Below the pieces are notes generated by a model. That model was not told where the DNA came from, made no database searches, and saw only the letters and a program-made list of their open reading frames with translations. The translations under genes were made by a program, and so were the position numbers. DNA of 64,000 nucleotides from positions 1,189,609-1,253,608 of the forward strand of contig KL647306.1 in the NCBI GenBank assembly GCA_000727475.1, written 5' to 3'. This document shows, in pieces, positions 24,801 to 37,900 of this stretch; position 1 is the first letter of the stretch, and every line of letters starts with the position of its first letter. The DNA comes from Sarcocystis neurona (taxonomy: Eukaryota > Apicomplexa > Conoidasida > Eucoccidiorida > Sarcocystidae).

Positions 24801-24980
24801 CTGGGGTCCATCAGAAAACGACGCGACAGCGTGACGTACCACTCTTCGTAGCAGCAGAAGGTTTCTTCCTTCCATGCGGGTCTGGTCGTGTGGCGCGGCA
24901 AAAGATACTTGTGCAGGGGTGTTGCTTCTCCTGAACACTGCAGAGAAGTGGGTGGACTCTTATTGTAGATCGCACTCTCA
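21850..24980. other. Repeat-rich region with ambiguous coding potential on both strands
   Basis: Several overlapping open frames look partly credible. On the plus strand 23672-23980 encodes a membrane-like segment (FLSFVAAFVPFILLVSSTGR) ending at a stop. On the minus strand 22140-22397, 22462-22752, 22988-23470 and 23629-24045 are open, charged and hydrophilic; 24434-25000 is also open. I could not choose a strand from splice-phase agreement, so no gene is called. The minus-strand frames could be exons of one disordered protein. Confidence 0.3.
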
Positions 24981-25010
24981 CGCGTGAGGCCGGAGCGACA
25001 CAGCAGCGCG

Positions 25011-25994
25011 ATGGTGAAGCCGGCTGCTGCGTCTGCTGCAGGGAGCAGCAGCCAGAACAGCAGCAGCAGCGCCGGCCAGACCGGCGGTGGGTGCGCCTCG
25101 GCCGTCCGCGGAGCCGGTGGTGTGGGCAGTGCACAGCAGCGCACGTCTACACGCTCGTGTGGCGCGGTCGCAGCAGGAGTTGGAGCAGCAGGCAGCAGCA
25201 GCTGCAGTTCTTCGTCAGCTGGGGCAGGGAAGAGCAAACTTAGTAGTAGCCAAAACGCGAGTAGTAGCCGTGCGAGCGGAGTTTTGAGCGCGGCGTCACC
25301 AGCAGCGCCCGCTGCAGCGGCGTCAGCGGCTGCAGGCGGCGGCATGCAGACCGCGACGACAAGCAGCAAACGAAAGACAGCAGCAACAGGCGGGGGCGCG
25401 GCATCAAGTTGCCCCGCGTCGAACGGTGCCGCTGGACCTGCTGCTGCTGCAGCACCTGTTGCTGCTGCCGGTGCGTCCTCGCGCGTTCACCAGCGTCAGA
25501 AGGCTGCTGCTGCGAGCGGCTGTGCTGCTGCTGGAGCAACAGTCCCCGCGCAGCAGCAGCCGACCCGTGCTGCAACGACAGCAACGTCCTGCAAGCCCCC
25601 GAGCACGTCAGAGGCGGCTGCATCTCCTGCTGCTGCTGCAGCGCCAGCAGCGGCAACAGCAACAGCAGCAGGTAAGCAGCCCGCGGGTGCAGCTGCGCCT
25701 CGAAGCTGGAAGTCCGTCGCTGCAACAAAAGGTGGGGGAGGAGGAGGAGGACATGAGCAAGAGAGCGAGGCTGCGCACAACTCCTCAGCCGCCGCAGCAG
25801 GAGCGGGAGCAGCAGCCGACGGGCCGTCCGCAGCAGGAACAACAGGAGCCACAAGAACGACAGCAGCAGGAACAGCCACACAAACACCAGCAGCAACGCC
25901 CGCCGCTCCCGCAACAAAAACAGCGACTGCTGCGACGACGGAGTGGAGCGACTACGTAGAGCTTGATAAGCCGTCGCGGCGTCTCATAATCCGA
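25011..25994 (+). CDS. LRR gene exon 1
   Basis: The ATG ([11 protein letters not shown]) opens a 328-residue Ala/Ser-rich exon. It ends in an ordered segment, WSDYVELDKPSRRLIIR, at a GTAAGG donor in phase 0. Confidence 0.7.
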
Positions 25995-28900
25995 GTAAGG
26001 ATATTTCTACTGCTGCTGCTGCTCCTCGGTGGTGCAGTGCCTGTCTACGCGGCAAGAAGTGTGAAGTGATGCTTTGTGTGTAGTATGTGTGCGTGTGTGC
26101 GGAGGAAGCTGCAACTGGGGCTGGCTGCGAGTCCCTGTCTGCTGCTGCCTGATGCGCTTCTGCGAAGAACGTGCGCGGCTGCTGCTTCTGCTGCTGGTCC
26201 CCGCATGCGTCCGTTTTCTGCCCGCTGCTCCGCTGCCTGCGCGTCGCTGCTATGTTCCTGTGCAGCTCCGACTACCTGCGCTAGATCGTGTGTGGGGGCA
26301 GGGGTGCTGCTGTTTATAGACGCCTCCTGGCCTCCTCTTCGCCTGCTGCTGCTGCTGCACCCGCGCTCCTCTTCCTGCCCATGCCTCTGCCACGGACCGC
26401 GCGCCGCACGAGCGTGTCTTCGTGAGGTGGCGTGTGTGTGTATGTGGACAGGTCTGTGTGGGCATCTTCCGGCCGCTTTCGCCGCGGGACGTCTCGTTGA
26501 CTGTCCGTCTCCGTGTCTCGTGCGCCGCTTGCTGTCTCGTCTCGTTATGTGTTCTGTTTCTCCGTGCTGTGGCGCTGTGTTGCGCCTTGGTGAGAGAACG
26601 GTGCTGCTGCTGCTCCTGCGCGCATTTACGCGTCACGGTATCCGTCGGATCCACAGCGCATGAAGACGTGCCGTTGCTGCTGCTGCACGTCGTTGGCCGG
26701 CAGCTACGCTGACACTTGCTGCTCCATTGCTGCTGCTGCTGCTGGTGCGGCGCGCAGCGGCCGACTGTTGCTGTAGCTGACCGCGTCTCCTGAAGTGGGC
26801 AGAAAAGAGAGCCTTCGGCGCAGTGACCCCTGCGCTACGGCCGGGTTCGAGCGCCTCTGCTGCTGTGCTGCTGTTGCTGGTGGTTGAGTAGACACCGTAG
26901 TTGGACGTGTGTGCAGCTGCCCGTTCTTTACTTCCTGTTGCGGCTGCTGGGCCATCCCTACTTCCGTCTGCCCCTCGCTGAAAAACTCTCAGGGTTTGCC
27001 CCGGCTGGCTGGTGCCGCTGCTCTCTCTTCTCGCAGCTGCTGCTGCTGCCGCAGGAGTGTCGCGGTCGCAGTGTCACGAGCCGCCGGCGACTGCTGCATG
27101 CGGTGCTGCTGTAGACACATGCAACTGCTGTAGACACGTGCAACTGCTGTAGATGCGCCAAGGGGCTCGGTGTGGGGTGGGTGGCGTGTGACGCATATCA
27201 GCCGCTTCGTTGTCACCGGCGTGTTTGAGCGGATGTGCGGCAGCTCGAGTTGCTGCTGGACGTGTTATACGCCGTGTTTAATGTGCTGATTCTGCCGCCA
27301 CCACCGTGCTGATGGTGCTGCACCTGGTACATACGTCTCGAGTGCTGCTGCTGCGCTGGGGCAGCTGCTGCGCACTCGGCTCAGCGGCGTGTGCTCTGCA
27401 CGCGCGCGCACTGCTGCTGCTGCTACTGACTGGTCCCGTTGCGCGGTTTTCTCTGCGCCTCGACTGCTGCTGTCTGAGTGCTGCTGCTGCTGTCCCTGCC
27501 GCTTGTCTGGCGGGGGACGGACGGTGGGCCGCATGTGTGTCTCTGTGTGTGGGAGACCGAGGGCTGCTGCCGTGTCTCTGCTGCTCCGGCGGTGAGGCAG
27601 GTGCTGCTGTCGACTGCGGACAGCAGTGACCGCCCGCATATGTGTGTCCCGGACGAGGCGGCAGGGGAGCTGCGGTCGCGTGTCTGACCGCGGCGCGGTG
27701 TACGTACACTTCGGTATACTTCTCTGTGTACGTACAGGAGGATGTTGCGCATGTGTGCAAATGCACGTGGGAGCCGGGGGCTGCTTTTACATACATACGA
27801 AGGAGGCTGCGCGTCCCGGTTGGTTGGTAACAGTCGGTGCCGCCGCCTATGTAGACGAAGTCAGCAGCAGCGCGTCGTTTGCAGGAAGAAGAGAGGCTTC
27901 GAGTGTGGGGTTTTTGCGGCGTGGTGTGCTCCTGGGGTGTACGTACAGCTGGACCCACGAGATAACAAGGGCGGCAGCAAGCGCACGTCTCCTGTTCTAG
28001 GTAAGAGATTGCCAGAAGTGGCAGCTGCGCCAGTCAATGAAAGCAGCTCTCTCGCGCAAGAAAAAGCAGCCCAGGACGTCCGCTGCAGAAGAAGAGCCGC
28101 AGCAGCAGCAGCGGTCGCACACACAGCCAACAGGCGTTGCGGGGAGTGCGTCTTTTTTCAGGGGAGCAGCAGCAAAGCAGCGGATCCGTTCTACGTCGAA
28201 TGCGGTGGTCGCTCTCCCGCGGACAAAAACGGCCGCAGCGCATGCTGCCGTTCCCACGGCAAAAGAGAGCTGGGGGACAGCAACAAGGCGGCTGTGTGTG
28301 ACGAGCTGTAGAGGTACCTATAAATAAAGTAAAGAATAGAAATCTCCGTCCACACGCAACCGGTCCATGCGTGTAGTCGTGGGTGTTCTTGTAGTCGTCA
28401 CCGTTTTTCACATAATAGCGGACGTGCTGCTGCGGGCCTGTGTGTGCGGGGTACCCTGCAGATGACGCGATGGTCGAAGAGTTTGCCCGGTGGCTTGACG
28501 GATACCTGGAGAAGCAGAAAGTGGACTGGGGTGAGTTCTGCTGCAGCGGGCAACCCTACTTTCTTGTCGAGTTTTCTGCTGCTGCGGATGTTGCTGCTGC
28601 TGCTCGGGCTGGGCCGCGGTCGCTGCTGCGCGGGAAACTGCTGCTGCCGGGCTGCAGTGCCGCTGTTGCTGCTGCCGGGCTGCAGTGCGGCTGTCACTGC
28701 TGCTCCGCGCGGGATCTGGTTGGACTGCGGGTGGCTCTCTTTCAGCGTGTTGCCGCGTCTCGTTTTCGTGTTGCTGCTGCTGCTTCTCCACGCCTGCATC
28801 TGTGTACCTCGTCGTCACACCGCCAACACCCGCGCATATACGGCCACCGGTAGTCTCCCACCGATGCACGAGAGTATCCACATATGTGTGGATATGCGTA

Positions 28901-31900
28901 TATGTGCGTACGTCAAAGTAATCTACATATTCGTGTGTGTGTGTACATTCGTGATGAATTTTTGTCGTGGTCTGTTCGTAGAGCACGGGGGCACCTTGGA
29001 AAGGCTCAAGCAACGCCGTGTTGTGGGGAGTCTCCGATGAGAGAGGGCGGCTGCTTCTTCGTATATTCGTTGACACGTTGCCACGTAGAGGCGTTTCTGC
29101 GCTGCACATCTGCAGATTTATGAGGACTCGAAGGACGTTCTTCCTGAGGCCAGACCGCGGCGCTCTCCTTCGGTAGTTTTCTCTGCCATACATACATACG
29201 GGGGTGCTGCTCCCTCCTCTTCGTGTCTCCGTCTGTTGCAGTCCCCGTCTCAGGCACACGTCGTTTCTGCTTCCGCTCGTATTCTCTGTTTTTCTCTGCC
29301 ATTCGTACGTACATCTACAACGTGCCGCTCTGTAAGCGAGGGAGAGACGGGGATGCTGGTCGTTTTCCTTGGTTTTGTCACGCGCTGCGGTGCGTCCGTC
29401 TGTATATCTTCATTTACGTAGGCGTTGCAGGGCGTTTCCTGTAGATCGGACAGGCGTGTGCGGATGTGCTGCTGCTGTGTCTGTGGTGCAGCCTGCCGGT
29501 CGGAAGTGTCGCTGTCGAACAACCGCATTTCTCACGAAGGACTCGACCACTTTTTGGTGAGTTGCTGCTGCTCCGCTCGCGCGCGTCGGGCCCGCGTGCC
29601 ATGCTGCTGCTGCGCGGCGGCCTGCAGCTGCTTTTACGTTGTACGCTCCCCCGCCGCGTGAAGCAGCCGCTGCTGCCACTTGTGGTGGACTGCCGCTGCG
29701 GGGCCGCAGCAGCTGCTGCGACGTAGCTCTGCTGTGCTGTGTTGCTGCCTCGCTTTGCTGCTGTTGCTGCTACTGCGAGGCGTGGGAGACGGCGGTGATG
29801 CTGCAGGACCTGGCAGCTGGCGTGCAGCTGCCGCGGCTGCTTCCGGTCGTGCCAGTGGTGCCGCATCTCGACGAGTGGTGACTGCTGCCGCTGCTGCTGC
29901 TTCCATCACCTGGGCGTATGCTTCTTCTCAACAACGTGTCCTATAGAGCATCCCTCGCGAGAATGCTGTTGCATCTGCCGCACGGCGCACTTCCTGTTGC
30001 CCTGCTGCTGAACTGTTCTGCGCTGCCGCTGTCGCGCGTTGTTTCGTAGCCGCAACGGGGGTGTAGATCCAACTGCTGTTGCCGCATCGACCTGCTGCGG
30101 CGTCGACCTGCTGCCGCATCGACCTGCTGCTGGATCGACCTGCTGCTGGGTCGACCTGCTGCTGGGTCGACCTGCTGCCGCCGAGTCCAGCAGCTGCTGC
30201 TATGGGAGCCCGCGCTTTTCTCGTCCTGCTGCTGCTGCTGCTGCTCTGCGTGCTGTTGATGGCGTTCTCTTTTCCGTCCTGCGCCGCGGATCTGCAGTCG
30301 GTGCTGCTGTTTTTTCAGCAGCTCTCAACCGCTTTTCTCTTCTTGTTTTGATTTGTTTTTCTTGCCGCGGCTGCTGCGGATGTTGGCCTCGTTTTTGATG
30401 CTGCTGCTGCTGCACTGAACGCTGCGTGCGGAGCTGCCGGACGCGCGCTGCTTTGTACGCATGCGCTGCTGTACGGCTGCTGCTGCTGCGTGTTGCAACG
30501 GGTCTTCCGTTCCTTCACTGCCGCAGCAGTTGCATCCTACTACTGTTCATGGCGGATTTTCTCCGTACAAACGTTTCCTTTGGCCGTCAGCGTCCGTCAT
30601 TTTGCCTGCTGCCCTGCTGCTGCTGCTGCTCTGCTGCTGCTGCTGCTGTGTTGTTCTGCAGCGCACTCTTATTCGGCGCAAAGTTGGATGCCGCATATTG
30701 AAGTTGTACAGGAACAACATTACGGACGCAGGTACGTGCCTCAGCTGCTTCTTCTCTGCTGCGCGCGGCTGCGACGACGACTGTTGCCTGCTGCTGGTTT
30801 CGTCCTCGGTGAACACTGCTGCAGTGGCTCTCCCTTCTTCTGTCCCTGCAAGTGCGTGCTGCCGCCCCTGTTCCTGACCGCATCTGCTGCTGGCGCTGCC
30901 CCTATTCTCGCCGTGGAGTGGCGCAAGCCCCCTGCTGCTGCCCCTTCGGCCGCTGCTGCTGCGCTTCGTGCCGTGGCCGTTGCGTCGTGGGTAAGAGGGA
31001 GAAGTCTGCAGCACTTTTCGGTGAGGCTGCGAAGATCCCCGTCGACGAGTCTCCCTGCGCCTGTACTGCCGCTGCATGTCTCACACTGCTGCGGTTACCG
31101 TGTGGGGTGCCGTCGCTGCGCGCGTGGCTGCCGAGGATGCGGCTGTTCGTCCTGCTGCTGCTGCTGTTCCTGCAGCTGCAGCGCGCCTACAACAGAAGCA
31201 GAAGCTCTGTATCTGCCTCTCTATGTATACGTCGCTCCAGGTGCCTCTTGTTCTTCATTCGCTGCGTCTTACCGTATATGTACCGCCTGTCCAAGCGGAT
31301 GGCCCCCTTGCTGCTGGTCTCTTTCTCGGCCTTTTTATCTCACAACTGCTCGGTACGTATGTTCTCCTCCCGCCTGCCAGCCTCGGTTTTCTCTTCTCCC
31401 GTCATCTGCTGTTGGCGGCGGCGCGCCACGCTTCTCGTCCTCTTGCTGGTCTGTTCGTGCGCGTGCGCACAGGAATGACAAGCCTGGCGGCGTATATTAC
31501 GGAGACGCATGCGCCGCTGCACGAGCTGCATCTGTCGCACAACAAAATCACTGCGCGAGGAGCAGCAGCGCTGCTTCGGGCAGTGGCGTCGCATGCGCAG
31601 TACCCGCGCGTGGGCAGCCGTGGCAGGCGCGTGCCTCTTTGGCTGCGGCTGGAGCAGAATGAAATTACCCACGTGGAGAAGCTGCTGCAGTTCTTCCACA
31701 GCAAAGGAGTATTCTTCTGCAACGAGAAGAACAGGGATATCTGCGGGCCGAGCAAATGCAAACAGGCGACAGCAACGTTCGCTCCGCTGGTTCATCTGTA
31801 TATAATCGATAGACAGGCGTCGCTTGCGGCGCCGACGCCAAGTCCCGGAGTTGTCGGCGGCGTTCTTGCTGCGCCTTCGAGCGGCGGAGCTGCTGCTGCC

Positions 31901-34900
31901 GCTGCGGTGCCTGCAGCCGGAGCAGGAGGGAGCGCTCCTGCCGCTGCGTCAGCAGGGAAGTCTGCGAGTGCTGCTGGTCCTGCTGCCCGGACGACAACGA
32001 CTGCCACCGCCCCCACCACGTCGGCTGCTGCAGCAGGGATATGTTACTCTTCTTCTTCTGTAGCAAGTGGCGCGACGACGGGGACTCGTCCAGCTGCGAC
32101 AAGCAGTAGTAGTACATGTTCAAGTAAGAGTTTTACTGTTGCCGGTGCCGCTCCTGCTGCTGCTCTTGCTGTCGCAGGAGGAGGTGGAGGAGAAGGCGGG
32201 GGACGCAGTGCTGATGTTGCTGCTGCAACCGGCACTGCCGGTGCAGCAGCACCTGCTGCAGCTGCGGTTTGTGCGACCGGAAAAGGCGCAGCTGCTGCAG
32301 CGGCCGGCAGAGGAGGAGGAGCGTGGGCAGGGGTTGCTGCCGCGCAGTCTGCAGTATCGGCTGCAGGGGGAGACACGGCAGCAGCTGCAGCAGCGGCGAA
32401 GGTGAGTGCGGCTGCGCCAGGGGCGGCTGGTGCAGAATCTCGTGCGCCTCCGCCTGCAGCTGGTGCGTCTGTCCCAGGTGGAGTCTCGGTGAAGGAAGTA
32501 CCAGGGAGCAGCAGCAACAGCAGCAGCGAGAACAACAGAAAGTATCTGGACGCTGACGAGGAGAAACAGCAGCAGCAGCGTGAGGCTGCGGTGACTGCTG
32601 ACGAAAAAGGAAGCGCGAAAGGAGCAGCAGGAGGAGCAGCAGGCCGGGGAGCTGCTGAAGGAGAGACGTTGACAGCTGGATTGCTGCTGCCTCCAGGACA
32701 ACAGACGGGAGTCTGCAAACAGGAAGGACTTACGGTGCTGTGCAACAGCAGCAGAGGAGGAGGAGGCATTCGCGCTGCAACAGCGGCTGCGGCATCAACG
32801 GCGAGCAGCAGCAGCAGCGGTGAAGAGGAAGTGTGCTCCCCTGCTGCTGCGCCTCATCAGCAGCAAAGCGTTGCGGCTCTTGGTGCTGCCCCCGCGAAGG
32901 TGCACTCCAGCCGCTTGATGCGCGCAGGTGCTGCTGGAACAGGAGCCGCAGGAGCCGTCGCTGCAGGAACAGCAGCAGGACGGGAAGCAGCGACGACAGC
33001 AGCAGGAAGGCCAGCAGGAGCAGTGACAGGAGCAGAAGCGGTGTCATCAGGAAAAGAAGAGATCGCAGCAGCAGCACCGGCAGCTCCAGCAGTGTCAGTA
33101 GAGAACACTTCCGGAGTAGCAGAAGGAAATATTAGTGAAGGAGGAAGGAGAGGCTGGCCCGGTTTCGCAGGCACAGAGCAGCAGACGTGTGGGGTTGCTG
33201 TTGGCCTGCCGCAGTGGCGTGCTTGTGGCAGCAGCGGTGGTGGAGGAAGACAAGCAGGAGGAGGAGGAGCAACAGGAGCGGCAGCATTCCTGCCTGAGTC
33301 GGTTGCATGCAGCAGCAACAGTGTGGGGCCGTCGAAGCTGCAGAGGGGGATAGCCCACCCGGCTCGGGTAACGGAATATTACGCTGCTGCTGCTGCAACA
33401 GAGGAAGCAAAGGCAGGAGCAACAGCTGCAGACGCTGCGACTGCTGCTGCTGAGCAGTCCCCAACGCATTCCCTGCTGCTGTCCCCGGAAGGGGGAGCGA
33501 CAGCTGCATCAGCAGCAACAGCAGCAACAGCAGAAGAGGGAGAAGACGCGCTGCTGGCGCATGACCGGCGAGCTGCGTTGGTCGCAGGGAAGGCTGCGGC
33601 CGCAGGAGCAGAAGCGGAGGACAGGAGAAGGGAAAGCAACAGCAGCAGCAGAGGTAGAGCAGTAGTCAGCGGCAAGACTTTGCGGCAGGAGCTTCCGCCT
33701 GATGGAGCAGCAGGGACAGGAGACAACCTACCTGTGTTTCCATCCGCGTGCTCTGGCATGGGGCCTGGCTTGTACGGAGAAGTGCCAGCAGCAGCAGGAG
33801 CAGCAGCAGGAGGCAGCAGCAGTAGCAAGTGCCGGACGCCTGCTCAGTCGATCGGTACTGCGCCCTCGACTGAAGGCAGCGAGAAAACTGCTGCTGCAGC
33901 CGCTGCTGCGTCTGTGTGGTGGGGAGGGGATCCTGCCGTGTACACTGGGCTAACGTCCCTCCCAGCAGCAGCGCCGGGGGTCGTTGGGACAGTAGCAACC
34001 TCCTGTGCCGATGGTACTGGTGCCACGGTAGTGGCCCCCCGCGTTGGGGGAGGAGAAGGAGGAGCAGGAGCGGGCGCGGGTCTGTCTGTTGCTGCAGCGG
34101 CAGCAGAGGGAGAAGTGCGCAGCAGAGGCGGCGCTGCTGCGGGGGGAAGTGCTTCAGGGGCGGAGCCAGGGATGGCCAAGGAGAGCAGCAGCGTGCAGCG
34201 GTGCGTACGTGGGTTGCAAGGCGTGGAATTCTTCCCGCTGTCTGCGACAACGGCGGCAGCAGAAGGGTGGTTGCCAGCTGCAGCAGAGGGCAAGATGCAG
34301 CAGCGACCACAGGACGAGGAGGCGGGGCTGCTGGGGTCCGCCGGAGGGTCTGTTGCAGCAGCAGGTGAGAATGCCGGCTGGTCGGTGCAGCAGCGGCAGT
34401 ACATGCACCAGGGACTGCGACAGAAGCAGCAGCAGCAGATGTTGGGACTTGAAGCGTCGACGAGCGGGTCGACTGAAGGCGGCGGGAGCGGCGGGGGTGC
34501 GGTTGCTGCTGCACCTCGTCCTCCTGGAGAAGCATACATTGCCCAGTGGCTGCAGCAGCAGCGGCAGCTGCGGAAGGACCCTGCAAGCCATCCTGCAGCA
34601 GCAGGAGAGGCAGAAGCAGCGACGAAGCGACTCGAAGCAGATCCTGCAGCAGGTGAAGAGGCAAGCAGGTTGAGAGCCGAAGCGCTTCTGCGAGCAGCAG
34701 TGTTTCCTGGCGTAGGCGCACACAGCGCGGCGACGAGTGCTCCCTACTACTACTCCGCGGACTTCGAGCAGCAGCAGCAGCAAGAACCGGAGGAGGAGGA
34801 GCAGCAGCAGCAGCCAGGCCGGCAGCTACCGCTGCAGCAGTACCAAGTTAAAGAGAACGCAGGAACTGCAGCAGCTGCTGCAGCCCGAGGCCTGCTGGCG

Positions 34901-37900
34901 TCGCCTTTTCAGTACGCGTCACTGTTCGCTGCGCAGCAGCCAGAAGCAGACGAAGAAGCAGCGGCAGCAGCAGGGGGGGGAGGAGTACCTGCCTCGGCTT
35001 CGCGAGGCACCGGGCAGTCGCTGTTGCGAGGCCTGGGGGGACCAGAGCAGCAGACAGCAATTGGCCTCGGCGACGTTCAGCAGCAGCAGCAGCAGCAACA
35101 GCTTGGAAGCAAGTCTTCAAAACTTGCTGCTGAAAAGTCGGTAACGGCCGGCGGGAGTGCGACGGACTTTCCTCAGGCATGTGGGGGGGAGCGAACCAGC
35201 AGCAGCAGCAGAGGCAGCACAGGCAGCAGCGTCAGGACTCGGGAAGGGCAGAGCACTGCAGCCGGCGTGGCAGGTAGCGACCTGTGCGTCAGTTGCAGGA
35301 GCAGCAGCACGAGAGAGTGGCGGAGGGGAAGCAGAAGGAAAATGTGAAACAGCAGATGCGTCAGCAGGAAGGGCTCGCGTTCGCAGTGGGCAGAGCAGCA
35401 AATTTCAGGAGTCTGCTGCCGTTCCGTCGTATCGATCACTGTTTCAGGCGGGCAGCAACAGCAACACCACCCCACAGCAGCTGCAGGAACTGCTGGAATA
35501 TCTGCTGCAGCAGCAGCAGACGGAGCAGCAAGGGGGGGGAGACAGACGTTCCACAGGCGCGCCAGCTGCAGCAATATCAGCAAGTCTTCCTGCAACACCA
35601 GCAGCAGCAGACCGCTCAGGCTGCGTGATCAGCGGGACAACATGCGGGTACAGCAACGTGGAAGAGCAACACCCGTGCAGCAGTGCAGCAGGGCGACGGC
35701 GACCATCAGCTGCAGCTGCTCTGCTGCTGGCGCTGACATCAGGCAGCCGCGGTGGAACATCAGGAACAGCTGGAGGAGGAGGTAGAGCAGCAACGGCAGC
35801 TGCAACGATTCCTGCAAGTTCCCTTTCTGCAACAGACTGTAGAGACGCAGCGGCCGGGGCTTCAGCAGGAGCAGCAGCTGCAGCGCGTTCGGCGGCCCCA
35901 GCAGCAGCAGCCATCGAGAAGGACACTGCGCATGCGTCGTTGGCCAGACCGCATGCAGACGAACCAGAGCGGAAGGGTTGCACAGGGCCGGCGGCAACGG
36001 CAGGGAAGCCGTTGATGATGGAGCGGAAGCAGCCGTTGCCAGACGGCGGTGCTACCTCGGCAGAACTTCCTTTCATTCTTTTTCCTCCCCCAGGTCTAGG
36101 GCCGCTGCCCAAGCAGGTGTCAGCAGAGCAGCAGCGGCAGCAGGGGTTGATGCTGCAGCAACAGCAGCTACCGCAACAGCAGCAGCAACAGCGACAAGTT
36201 TTCGTGGGGGCTGACAGCGGCAGCAGCAGTGGGGGCAGCAGCATTTCGACGAACGCTTGTCTGTACGCCGGGTCGGTCGGGTGGGGTGAGACAGGAGACG
36301 GCGGCGGCGTTTTTGCTGCGCAGCAGGATCCACAGCAGCATTTGCAGCACCAGCAGGAGACACGGCAGGGGGAGCAGCTGACGGCAGACGAGAAAGATAC
36401 GCTAGCGGAATTGCTGCTGCGATATCAGTTGCCAGCAGAGGGCGCTCGCTTTGTCGACGGAGCAGCCCATGTGACAGCAAGGCGTGGAGGAGGAGGAGGC
36501 GCAGCAGCTGCAGCAGAAGCGCTGGAGTCGAATTTCCTTCCCTTCCGCATGTCAGACTTCCCTGCAGCTGTCTCGTCGAAAGCAGCGCGTGGCTCGTCCG
36601 TGCGTGGGAGCGACCAGAGTGTCAACAGCAGCAGCGGCTTTGTGGCGTCTCGGCTCCTGCAGGACGCGCCCTGCGTCTGCAGCAGCAGCAGTGGGGGCTG
36701 CAGCAGTAGTGGCGTGCCGTGCTCGCAGAGCGCAGGCTGCGGCGAGGCCGCAGAGGGCAACGGCAGCAGCAGCGGCGCGACAGCGACGTTGGATCACTCG
36801 CTGAACAGCAGCGGCGGGCGCTGCAACACGGATGACAGCACCCGCTGCAGCACGAGCTGCGGATGGTGCAGCAGCAGCAGCAAGAACAGCAGCAGCAGCG
36901 GTAGCAAGAACGTCAATAACACATGTACCGCAGGAGGGCGTGGAAACGCAGACGGCCGAGGTGGCCCGTCGACCACTACGCGAGCGCAGCAGTCGCAGCA
37001 ACAGTCTCAGTACGGCTCTCCTGCGCTGTGCTCAGGAACTCTGGGCGCGACGGCAGCAGCTGGGGGGAACGGGAGGGCGAGCAGGGATGTGCTGCTGCCT
37101 GCTGATCCAGCTGCTGCTGATAGCACTTGGCTGCAGCAGGAGCATGGAAATCTGCCCAACGACAGTAAGTCACTTGGTTACTTTTCGGCAGCCGGAGCGA
37201 GTCTTCTGCCGTTGCGGACGCCCCAGCCGGTGCATCAACAGGAGCAGCAGCGGCAGTTTCAGCAACAGCTACCGCAGCCGCTGGCGTTCCTGCAACAGCC
37301 CGACCTGCAGCAGCAGCAGCCTTACGAACGGCAGATGGAGCAGCGCGCGTACCAGGCGGAGGATCCATCGTACGCGCAGCAGATGCAGCTGCAGCAACCG
37401 TATCAACAGCAGCAGCAGCCCCCGTACCAGCAGCAGGCGTACCGAGATGCGCTGCCCCAGCAGGCGCAGTATGAACAACAGCGCAGCATGGGAGGAAGGA
37501 GCGCGGGCGGTTGCTCGTACGTCGATCACGCGTGCGCGGGGGATAGCCGCTACTACGCGTGCGTAGAGGGGCAGCAGGGAGATGCCACCACCGCTGCGGC
37601 AGGCGGAAGTATTGTTGTAGGTGCAGCGCAGTCTTTGCTGCCACGCGCTGCAGCGAGCAACACCAGCGCTAGGGAATGGACGCTCGACGAGGAACGCCTG
37701 CTACTGCTGAACCAACAGCAGCAGCAGCAGCGGAGTCTTCAGACACAGCATTCACAGCAGGTGTCGACTGCCTTGGAGCGGCAGCAGCAGCTGCCGCCGA
37801 CGCTGCAGCAACAGCAGCAGTTCCCGTTCGTGCAGCACCAGCAACCGCAGGGACCTTCTGCGGGCGGAAGGAGAGACAAACTCAAGTTGCCACTGCTGCA

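Noticed and set aside
30490..31662. 390-codon plus-strand frame over LRR introns
   Set aside because: Crosses two introns whose borders and phases are well supported; Cys/Leu-rich from CTG repeats.
33666..34721. 351-codon minus-strand frame
   Set aside because: Antisense shadow of the LRR gene's low-complexity exon.
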